From Tritrichomonas musculus (lineage: Eukaryota > Parabasalia > Tritrichomonadida > Tritrichomonadidae): a DNA stretch of 24,128 nucleotides. Within the stretch, counting starts at the first letter, position 1. Each line of letters starts with the position of its first letter. Shown here piece after piece: positions 17,483 through 24,128 of the stretch. Made by a program: the position numbers and the translations under genes. The stretch lies in the NCBI GenBank assembly GCA_039105265.1, contig JAPFFF010000381.1, positions 1-24,128 of the forward strand, given 5' to 3'. A model generated the notes under the pieces. It was not told the origin of the DNA, did not search any database, and saw only the letters and a list, made by a program, of their open reading frames with translations.

Positions 17483-18328
17483 ATGGTTCTCATTCGTTTC
17501 CGCATCCCAAAAAACAAATTTTGTCAAATTGAACTCGATCCAGCAACAACAATCTTACAGACAAAAGAAAATTTATCGAAAATGATTGAAGGTTCCAACC
17601 CATCCAAAATAAATATGCTTTTTAAGGCAAAATTATTGAAAGATGATCAGACAATCGGTTCGCTTAATCTTTCAGAAAAAGATTATATTTTAGTTCACAC
17701 ATATGTACCAGCACCAAAAGTCAAATATGGTGATAATGTATATGCTATTAATTCTCCAGAAGCATACCAAATATTAAAGGAACTTTTACAAGACCTTACT
17801 CAAACCATAGCGCCAGTTCAGCCAGATGGAAATCCAATTGATCGCGTTTTCACTAGAGTTATTCAACTCCAGCCAAGTGCACTTGAGAATGTTATTGGAA
17901 TAATTGAGAGATTCCTTGATCCATCAATTAGACAGCATCTAGATCTTTTTATATCAAGTCATGGACTAAATCCTTCATTATTGCCTGTTGATGATGTTAG
18001 AAATAGAAGAGCTCAACCAGTCGATATTGACACTTTTGGTGCTACAATAGAGCGTGCATGTAATGATCTTGGAATTGATCCAGGCACTCTCCTTGGTTCA
18101 ATTCCTTCGGGAAATGGTCCAGCTCGTCCACCCCCTCCTGTTCAAGCTCCACAGCAGCAGCAGGAACAAAATACCATTAGCCAACTAATGGCACAATTAA
18201 CGCCAGAAGATAGAGAGGCTGTTCAAAGATTAGCACAAATATCTAATTGTCCAATTGATTATGTTATTCAGGTTTATTTAGCTGCAGATAAAAATGAAAA
18301 TACTGCTGCTAACATTCTTTTAAGTTAA
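17483..18328 (+). CDS. Rad23-like UBL-UBA ubiquitin receptor
   Basis: A 281-residue protein. Residues 1-75 form a ubiquitin-like domain (ATTILQTKENLSKMI, FKAKLLKDDQTIGSLNLSEKDYILVH). Residues 239-281 match the C-terminal UBA of Rad23 closely (LTPEDREAVQRL, then VIQVYLAADKNENTAANILLS). Rad23-type proteins dock at the proteasome through the UBL and bind polyubiquitin through UBA domains; they also support nucleotide excision repair with XPC/Rad4. The middle (90-210) is helical but shows no clear first UBA. An XPC-binding domain is not certain, and the order differs from the usual UBL-UBA1-XPCB-UBA2. The protein is shorter than yeast or human Rad23 (roughly 360-410). A Pro/Gln-rich stretch lies at 214-229. 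The stop TAA lies within TAAA, the motif used as poly(A) signal in Trichomonas. Dsk2/ubiquilin is a less likely identity. Confidence 0.82.
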   Translation: MVLIRFRIPKNKFCQIELDPATTILQTKENLSKMIEGSNPSKINMLFKAKLLKDDQTIGSLNLSEKDYILVHTYVPAPKVKYGDNVYAINSPEAYQILKELLQDLTQTIAPVQPDGNPIDRVFTRVIQLQPSALENVIGIIERFLDPSIRQHLDLFISSHGLNPSLLPVDDVRNRRAQPVDIDTFGATIERACNDLGIDPGTLLGSIPSGNGPARPPPPVQAPQQQQEQNTISQLMAQLTPEDREAVQRLAQISNCPIDYVIQVYLAADKNENTAANILLS

Positions 18329-18979
18329 ATTATTATTATAATTATTTTGAATAAAGTATCTTGTAAATAATTTTCTATTTTGTTAATAAATCAATAAGTA
18401 AGATATTCGCCAAATATAAGTTTTATTTAAACCGATTAATCGGATGCTTTGGAATCAAATAAGAAGCGATTTTGTCTTTATCATATGTAGATAAAAAAAT
18501 ATAAAAAAAAAAAAAAAAAAAAAAAAAGTAGGATGAATTGAAATAGACGGTTAAATTGTATTTCATGAAGTTATTGAATTAGTTTGGTTAATGTTCTTTT
18601 TCAAAACTCTAGATATACTTTTGGATTCAATTAGCTCATTGTAATATTTGTGAGTTATACAAATTTGAGTGAATCCTTTTTAACTTTTTGAAAGAAATAT
18701 TCAAAAATTATTCTCAAAATTTGATTTCATTTTCCATAGCATTTAAGTGCTCAGCATCTATAGCAACTAATTAATTTCACATTTTATTAAATGCCTTTTA
18801 GTTGAGTTTCTTTTGGTGGTTTACCTTTTCCAATTATATATATATAATTATTAAATATAATTATATACATAATGCTTTTTAGAATTTATTCTGCATTTTA
18901 TTAATTTTTATTAGATAAAAAAGAATAGATTTTGTTTTTTGCGTCAAATTTTATTAAAAGTATCTTACTGAAGAATATA
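18329..18979. other. convergent intergenic region, AT-rich with long A tract
   Basis: Lies between the 3' ends of two convergent genes. It has an A run at about 18505-18527 and a perfect 12-base palindrome, CCGATTAATCGG, at 18432-18443. A plus-strand frame (18932-19255) that starts in it is a shadow of the GTPase gene. No gene is seen. Confidence 0.5.
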
Positions 18980-20668
18980 TTAGTACCTACTTTGGATATA
19001 ATTCTTGATCATCTTTCCAACCTGGCATCCAATATAATAAAATGGTGCAAAAGGTCCAAAATATTTCCCAATACTTTCAATTCGATACTCTTCAGTTTGT
19101 TCTCTAAGTTTTCTCTCATAATAAGAAACTTTTCTTTGCAGTTCGATCTCGAGATTATGTATTTCTTTTTGGCTAATTTCTCTTTTTTCTTCTATTTCTC
19201 TAAGCAATTTTTGGATCTCATTTCCATAGTTATCAGCCTCTTGTTGTTGCTTTAACAATTTTCTATTTAATTGTTCGATTTTTTCAGTCAATTCTCTTCC
19301 GTTATTTCTTTCTTGTACAAGTTGGTTGTTCATTGCATTAATTGAAGAATTCAGGTTATCATATTTAATTTTATTATCAGCATGACTCTTCTGTATTGTG
19401 TCCATCTGTTTTATAATAACTTGCTTTGATTGTTCACCTTTTTGGAAGTCTGCTTCTCCAATCTTCAATTTGATTTTTTCATTGATCATCTGAGTTATTT
19501 CATTTTCAAGATGATTTCTTACAATTCCGCCGAAATTAATAAATTTATCTTTCCTAATAAAGTTGTCGATATGATTCTTAAACAAATACATATAATTGTA
19601 GCATTTGATTTGGTCCAAATATTCATCGAGCTGTTGTTGTTGATTTGGAATATTTTTTTGAAAGAGATTAACTAAATCTATTGGCAATTTAATTTGATGA
19701 CAACTTCCAATAATTTGATTGTAAGAGTTCTTCCACTCATTCAATTGATCAATTGTGATGTTTTCTATGTCATAGTTTGTTCTCAGCTTTAAAATCATAT
19801 TTATAATAATGTCATCAAGGTTGCCCAAATGATCTGAAACTTTTTCAATGTTTTCTTTTGCACTTTCACTTAGAACAACTCTGTGGACGGGGTTTTCAAC
19901 AGCTGGTGTGTGAAGAAACTCCAAAATTCTAGAACGATCTTTAAAGTTATAAAAATTGCCAACTTGTTCATATTTTGCTTTTGGGAAGCTGAAAAGTCTT
20001 GATTTTTCTTTAATAAAGTATTTTGCCCATTTTTTCAATTCATTATCTGGATTTCCATTCATTAGATTTTGCAGATATTGTTTCGGAGTTATTTCTTCAT
20101 CAATTTGTGATAGAATTAATCCAAGGCTTTTCTTTAGTTGCTTTTTATCTGGAAGAATTTTTGATAATCTTTGTAAATTTTCAATTGCTTTTAAGCCTTT
20201 TCCTTCAATAGATATATCTCCCTCTGAGAGAACAAGTAGCAATTTAACTTGGCATGGTGATGTAAATAATTGATCAATCAAGAATGAGTTAAATATTTCT
20301 TGATTTGGACCACGAACATCATTAAATCCTGCAGCATCACAAAAAATTAAGTGCTGATTTTCATCGACATAGATATTGGGAATTGTTGTCATTGATATCA
20401 TCTGATCCCCAATTTCAAAAGCAGGGTCTTCACAATGGAGATAAATATTATCATGAATATTTTTTTTAACAATAATTTTTTTGCCAACTAATGAGTTAGC
20501 ACTGGTACTTTTTCCAATGCCAGAATTCCCAGCTATTATAACCCTGGTGAAATTTGGATTTTTTTCAAAGATATCACTATTATGTTTTGAAGCACCTGAA
20601 ATACTTGAAGCTAATTTGTCAATCGTTGGGATTTTATCATGCTGTAATGCAACTTCTTCATCAAGCAT
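18980..20668 (-). CDS. AIG1/GIMAP-like GTPase with C-terminal coiled coil (copy 1)
   Basis: A 562-residue GTPase of the AIG1/IAN/GIMAP type. The G domain spans about 40-260: P-loop GNSGIGKST at 47-55 (canonical GxxxxGKS), TTIPNIY at 94-100 in the switch region, DAAGF at 111-115 (G3, the AIG1 family's D-x-P/A-G-F) and SQID at 187-190 in the place of G4. The G4 is not a canonical NKxD or TKxD. The C-terminal half is helical, with a long coiled coil (about 420-530) and a short hydrophobic/aromatic end (FGPFAPFYYIGCQVG) that could touch membranes. In animals and plants this family acts in immunity and at organelle membranes; here the role is unknown. It is divergent to, and clearly paralogous with, the gene at 20969 (shared MIS-x-TT-x-PNIY, LFT-x-PCQ-x-K and (V/E)NP-x-HRVVL phrases). 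Confidence 0.85.
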   Translation of the reverse strand: MLDEEVALQHDKIPTIDKLASSISGASKHNSDIFEKNPNFTRVIIAGNSGIGKSTSANSLVGKKIIVKKNIHDNIYLHCEDPAFEIGDQMISMTTIPNIYVDENQHLIFCDAAGFNDVRGPNQEIFNSFLIDQLFTSPCQVKLLLVLSEGDISIEGKGLKAIENLQRLSKILPDKKQLKKSLGLILSQIDEEITPKQYLQNLMNGNPDNELKKWAKYFIKEKSRLFSFPKAKYEQVGNFYNFKDRSRILEFLHTPAVENPVHRVVLSESAKENIEKVSDHLGNLDDIIINMILKLRTNYDIENITIDQLNEWKNSYNQIIGSCHQIKLPIDLVNLFQKNIPNQQQQLDEYLDQIKCYNYMYLFKNHIDNFIRKDKFINFGGIVRNHLENEITQMINEKIKLKIGEADFQKGEQSKQVIIKQMDTIQKSHADNKIKYDNLNSSINAMNNQLVQERNNGRELTEKIEQLNRKLLKQQQEADNYGNEIQKLLREIEEKREISQKEIHNLEIELQRKVSYYERKLREQTEEYRIESIGKYFGPFAPFYYIGCQVGKMIKNYIQSRY

Positions 20669-20676
20669 TTTTACAA

Positions 20677-20681
20677 AATGA
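20677..20681 (-). promoter_or_regulatory. initiator (Inr) TCATT of GTPase copy 1
   Basis: On the minus strand TCATT has its A opposite 20679, 11 bases before the ATG at 20668. It supports that start. Confidence 0.65.
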
Positions 20682-20955
20682 TGTGAGAAATAAAGAAAAA
20701 TATAAAAAAATACTTTTCAATAAGGAAAATGCCACTTATTATTCAAAAATAGACTGGCATAAAAGAATGACAAATATATAAATGAAAGTTCATTTCATCT
20801 AATGATATATATTTTGATATGATTTTGTTTTTTTTTAAAAAAAAAAAAAAAAATTAAAAGATTAAAATAATCATCACCGTAAATTCTGCGACATATATTC
20901 AAAAGAAATTTTTTTGATAAATAATTTCAGTTAATAAAAAAAATTGATGATTACT

Positions 20956-20960
20956 TCATT
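20956..20960 (+). promoter_or_regulatory. initiator (Inr) TCATT of GTPase copy 2
   Basis: TCATT with A at 20958, 11 bases before the ATG at 20969, the same geometry as in the divergent partner. Confidence 0.65.
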
Positions 20961-20968
20961 TTTAAATA

Positions 20969-22600
20969 ATGATGTCCATGAGATCTAAGCATAAAAATGA
21001 AATTGATCATATCTTTCAGGAAATGAAGCAAGCTGATGAACAAATATCCAATTTGTTATCGAAATACCAAAGCTATACAAGAGTAATTTTGTTAGGGAGA
21101 ACCGGTGTAGCAAAGAGTTCGATTTCCAATTTAATAATTGGAGAAAAATTGAAGGTGAAAAAAACGAAACTTGGCTTTATTAAACTTTCATCAAACAAAT
21201 CAAAATTTAAAATGGGTGATTCAATGATATCCCAAACTACACTTCCCAATATTTACTTAGATGATGTACATAATTTATTAATATGTGATGCACCTGGCTT
21301 TAGTGACAATCGTGGATCTGAACAAGAAATAATTAATGCTTTTTCAATTGATAAATTGTTTACTAATCCATGTCAAATTAAAATTGTATTCGTTCTTTCT
21401 GAAAAAGATGTTGCAAAAGATGGTCGTGGGAAAGAAGCAATGGAAAACTTGCATCGAATACTTCAAATCCTTCCAGATGAAAAAATATTGGAAGACAATA
21501 TGTGCTTAATTCTATCAAAAATAGACCAAAATAGAAAGCCAGAAAAATATTTGGAAGAGTTGATTGATGGTAATGCTGATCAAGAATTAATTAAATGGAT
21601 GAAGCATTACATTGATCATTCACAAGAAAAACTATTCAGCTTCCCTAGTGCTACTTATAATCAAATTGGATCACCATACATATTTTATGATCTTCCAAGA
21701 TTATTAGATTTTTTATATCAAACACCTGTTGTGAATCCTCCGCATAGAGTTGTTTTATGTGAAAAATCGCAATCAAAAATAAGAGAAATTACAGATAAAT
21801 ATTGCAAAATTGATGACTCAGTGAAAGACTTAATTACAAAATTAAGGCAAATGTATAACAATGATTCCGTTTCTATTGATGACTTAAACAAATGGAATCA
21901 GTCATTTAGCAATATTGTGCAAAATAAAATAAATATCAAAACACCTCAGGATTTGGTGAATACAATCATCACTAATATTAAATCATTGCTTCCAATAGGA
22001 GAATGTTTAAAGCAGATTCAAAGTTACCAAAGCTTTTTTGTATTCATGCTTATCATTGAAGATTTCATCAGATTGGAAGAGTTGTCATGCTTCGGTGAAA
22101 GAGTCTGTCATTTATTTCAAGAGGAACTTATCAAAATTCAGCAGAAAATTAAGATAAATACAATCAACGAAAACACTAAAAAATGCCAGAGTGACAAAGA
22201 AAGGATGGCAACCGAAGCTTATAATTCAAAAATAAAGCTACTTGAAGATAATAAAAATATTGATAATTTACAAAATCAAGCAAATGGACTAAGTTTAGAG
22301 GTTGCTGATATTCATAATCAAAACGCATCTAAAAGTAATTCTGTATATTCACTAGAAGTAACGGTGCAACAAAAAGAGAATGAATTAGAGAATAAGAAAA
22401 ATCTTGTAAACTCCTTAAAAAATGCAAAAGATGATATAACTCAAATGACTAATGAAAAGAAAGGCCAATTAAATAATGCTTTGGACAATGCCGATGAAAC
22501 ATATGGATCACAAATAAGAAATATGGAAAATAAGATTGAAGATCAAAGATTTTCAAATAAATGGGGTGCATTAGCTAATATATTAAGACCATTTAAGTGA
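20969..22600 (+). CDS. AIG1/GIMAP-like GTPase with altered P-loop (copy 2)
   Basis: A 543-residue paralogue of the gene at 18980. The G domain spans about 36-255: P-loop GRTGVAKSS at 43-51, where the Gly before the Lys is Ala (A48), DAPGF at 107-111 (G3, canonical for AIG1) and SKID in the place of G4. The Ala sits where Ras has Gly15; in Ras, Ala at that site abolishes normal nucleotide binding. The protein may therefore bind nucleotide poorly or act as a partner of an active paralogue (inference). The C-terminal half is helical, with a coiled coil at about 390-520, and ends NILRPFK without the hydrophobic tail of copy 1. Met1, Met2 and Met4 are possible starts; the initiator 11 bases upstream favours the first. 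The frame is intact and evenly AT-rich like its neighbour. Confidence 0.85.
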   Translation: MMSMRSKHKNEIDHIFQEMKQADEQISNLLSKYQSYTRVILLGRTGVAKSSISNLIIGEKLKVKKTKLGFIKLSSNKSKFKMGDSMISQTTLPNIYLDDVHNLLICDAPGFSDNRGSEQEIINAFSIDKLFTNPCQIKIVFVLSEKDVAKDGRGKEAMENLHRILQILPDEKILEDNMCLILSKIDQNRKPEKYLEELIDGNADQELIKWMKHYIDHSQEKLFSFPSATYNQIGSPYIFYDLPRLLDFLYQTPVVNPPHRVVLCEKSQSKIREITDKYCKIDDSVKDLITKLRQMYNNDSVSIDDLNKWNQSFSNIVQNKINIKTPQDLVNTIITNIKSLLPIGECLKQIQSYQSFFVFMLIIEDFIRLEELSCFGERVCHLFQEELIKIQQKIKINTINENTKKCQSDKERMATEAYNSKIKLLEDNKNIDNLQNQANGLSLEVADIHNQNASKSNSVYSLEVTVQQKENELENKKNLVNSLKNAKDDITQMTNEKKGQLNNALDNADETYGSQIRNMENKIEDQRFSNKWGALANILRPFK

Positions 22601-22996
22601 ATTGAAATAAAAATTGTTTCTTCTATATCAAATATATAATTATAAATTTCTAAAATGTTAATATTTTTTATATAATAAAACTTAGTTAGAGAAAAGTCTT
22701 GTCCTAAGATTAAAATACATGAATAAAAAATCTAATAAAAATTTTAAATATTCAAATCTCATTGTAAATTTAGAACTTTCAAAGATTCATTCCATAATAT
22801 TTACTTAATAATTTAAATTAAGATTTTAGCAAATTTTCCCAAATAAACAAAGCATTTTTAAGATAAATGCGTTTTATCAATTGAATTAAAGTAATCTCTG
22901 AAATTGATGTAAAATTCTGAATTATTGAAAAATAATTCGTTCAATATTAACGTACAAAAATTCATATAAAGAGAAAGGGAAGCCAAAAAAATTTGA
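22601..22996. other. gene-free intergenic region
   Basis: Non-coding and AT-rich, between two genes on the same strand. A TCATA at 22962-22966 may be the initiator of the next gene. Nothing else is visible. Confidence 0.5.
22962..22966 (+). promoter_or_regulatory. candidate initiator (Inr) TCATA
   Basis: TCATA fits the TCA(+1)Py(T/A) consensus, with A at 22964, but lies 33 bases before the ATG at 22997, farther than for the other genes. Confidence 0.3.
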
Positions 22997-23746
22997 ATGA
23001 CAAGTCTGGATTCACAGCATAATACGCAATCACCATCGATTAATGAGAAAAATACTCAGCAAAAAAATGATGAAAAAAAAGTAATAAATGAAATTAATTC
23101 TCTAAAAATGGAACTTCATTTATGGATTCATGCATATTATGAAATTGTTAATTTATTCAAAAATATTATACCTATTTCAGAAGATACAGCGAAAAATAGC
23201 TTAGATAAGCAAAACACTTTATTAAAAATTTGTCGCGATGTTGCAAAAGCTTCGAATTGTCCTCAGCCCCCACCAATTAATCCTCCAGAAAAAAGTACAG
23301 TAATTAAAAAAAAACTTAAAAAGAAAAACAATATAAAAAAAGAAAATTTACAGATTAAACAGCTTGAGGAATCTCAAATGACAGTTCGTTTACAAAATAT
23401 CGATAGCATTTTAACAAAAGAGATTAAAAAGAATAAAAGGTATCTTCCGAGAAATAATTTTGGTAATCCACCAAACTCATTTAAAAAATCGACTTCATCG
23501 CCGAGAGTAAAAGAAAGCACAATTTTCCCTTCATATTCACAATTACTCTCTCCTGACTTTCATGACAAATCAATTCAACAATTTACTCCTACAATTTCCG
23601 ATAAGGCGAATGTAAATAAAACTAATAATTTACAAATTGAATTAAACAAAACGCCAATAAAATATTTTCCTTCTGATTCAAATTTAGCCAATGATTCAAC
23701 ACCAGATAGCAGTCATAAAAACAGAATTAAATATTCATATGAATAA
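22997..23746 (+). CDS. hypothetical Lys/Asn/Ser-rich protein
   Basis: I do not recognise a family. The 249-residue frame starts with a polar, disordered-looking stretch (1-30), then a helical segment (about 30-85, with INSLKMELHLWIHAYYEIVNLF) that could mediate dimerisation or binding. A PQPPPINPPE segment follows (93-102), then a strongly basic run (STVIKKKLKKKNNIKKEN, about 104-121) that resembles a nuclear localisation signal. The rest is Ser/Thr/Asn/Lys/Pro-rich and probably disordered, with possible phosphorylation sites such as SPR and TPI. No signal peptide or membrane segment is seen. The mixed composition and length argue that it is real and not a chance frame. It converges with the partial gene at the right edge. 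Confidence 0.65.
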   Translation: MTSLDSQHNTQSPSINEKNTQQKNDEKKVINEINSLKMELHLWIHAYYEIVNLFKNIIPISEDTAKNSLDKQNTLLKICRDVAKASNCPQPPPINPPEKSTVIKKKLKKKNNIKKENLQIKQLEESQMTVRLQNIDSILTKEIKKNKRYLPRNNFGNPPNSFKKSTSSPRVKESTIFPSYSQLLSPDFHDKSIQQFTPTISDKANVNKTNNLQIELNKTPIKYFPSDSNLANDSTPDSSHKNRIKYSYE

Positions 23747-23978
23747 GAATATATAATCATGTTATATGTTTACTTTTCAATTTGTTTTTTATGTTTTGTA
23801 AAAAATTCTAATTATTTGATTAAATTTATTTAATAATTTGCATACATTCACTTTATTATTTTGATTGTATTAAACTTTTCAATATAATGGTTTGTAAAAA
23901 AAACAAATTGAAATTATTATTTTTTATATTTTTTATTACATTTATAAAAAAAAAAAAAAAACAAGCATCATAATAAAA
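23747..23978. other. convergent intergenic spacer
   Basis: Very AT-rich, with an A run at about 23946-23961; contains the 3' ends of two convergent genes. No gene is seen. Confidence 0.45.
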
Positions 23979-24128
23979 TTAATAATATAATTTGTTTGAT
24001 TGATAATTATTGAAAAGACGCAATTGACTTTCATCGCATTCATCTTGTTGTTGTTCCCAATTGGATAATGATTCGTCAGACAAGATTTCTAATTCATCGA
24101 ATAAATTAAGAACGTCAGTGAATATTTT
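23979..24128 (-). CDS. C-terminal end of an unidentified protein, runs off the window
   Basis: On the minus strand the last 150 bases stay open from the window edge to a TAA (complement of 23979-23981), giving 49 residues: KIFTDVLNLFDELEILSDES, then LSNWEQQQDECDESQLRLFN and NYQSNKLYY. The acidic, mixed composition and higher G+C than its surroundings look coding. No family can be named from so little. The 5' part lies beyond the right edge. Confidence 0.55.
   Translation of the reverse strand, partial: KIFTDVLNLFDELEILSDESLSNWEQQQDECDESQLRLFNNYQSNKLYY

Larger units (their letters stand above)
20669..20968. promoter_or_regulatory. bidirectional promoter region of the GTPase pair
   Basis: A 300-base non-coding spacer between two divergent paralogous genes. 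Each gene has a TCATT initiator with its A 11 bases before its ATG. An A run (about 20838-20853) lies near the middle. The shared region could co-regulate both genes. Confidence 0.6.

Noticed and set aside
18432-18443. Perfect 12-base palindrome CCGATTAATCGG
   Set aside because: Single, short, in a convergent intergenic region; no evidence of function beyond chance.
19956-20273. 105-codon plus-strand frame
   Set aside because: Antisense shadow of the G domain of GTPase copy 1.
1-24128. tRNA, rRNA or CRISPR features
   Set aside because: No T-arm GTTCRA pattern with cloverleaf partners, no rRNA-like conserved blocks and no regularly spaced repeat array were seen by eye.

Overview
The window looks like nuclear DNA of a parabasalid protist, most likely a trichomonad close to Trichomonas or Tritrichomonas. 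It is very AT-rich, its genes are intronless single open frames, and several genes carry a TCA(+1)-type initiator 8-12 bases before the ATG. The gene families also fit: a BspA-like leucine-rich surface protein with membrane anchor, AIG1/GIMAP-like GTPases, many kinases and a discoidin-like family remnant. The species cannot be fixed from this window. Entamoeba, also AT-rich and with AIG1 and BspA-like genes, is the main alternative; its initiator also contains TTCA, so the promoter motif alone does not decide.

Layout. (1) 681-2384: a polo-like kinase with two polo boxes. (2) 2765-5056 and 9405-11507: two paralogous kinases, each with an N-terminal RCC1-like beta-propeller, a coiled coil and a C-terminal TKL-like kinase domain. 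The propeller halves align without gaps over 1.1 kb at about 91% amino-acid identity, while the kinase halves are clearly diverged. Their 3' flanks belong to a segment present three times (5095-5882, 6640-7374, about 11518-11928). (3) 7390-8438: a non-autonomous DNA transposon with 20-bp perfect inverted ends and a 9-bp target duplication. (4) About 8551-8960: a decayed gene fragment resembling the zinc-binding C-terminus of MYCBP2-type ligases; at 9153 there is a short piece matching the polo-like kinase. (5) 12507-12765: a small inverted-repeat element in TTAA, with related ends at 15088-15237. (6) About 13025-13469: a decayed discoidin-like domain. (7) 14083-18328: a tiny ubiquitin-like protein (-), a BspA-like surface protein (-) and a Rad23-like UBL-UBA protein (+). 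(8) 18980-22600: a divergently transcribed pair of AIG1-like GTPases sharing a 300-bp promoter region. (9) 22997-23746: a low-complexity Lys/Asn-rich protein of unknown function, converging on the C-terminal end of a gene that runs off the right edge.

How they may work together. No operon logic applies. The most interesting signal is in the two RCC1-kinases: amino-acid differences concentrate at equivalent loop positions in successive propeller blades, on an otherwise nearly frozen sequence. This looks like a diversified recognition face coupled to a kinase output. Two AIG1-like GTPases lie about 9 kb away, one with a non-canonical P-loop; any functional link between them and the kinases is speculation.
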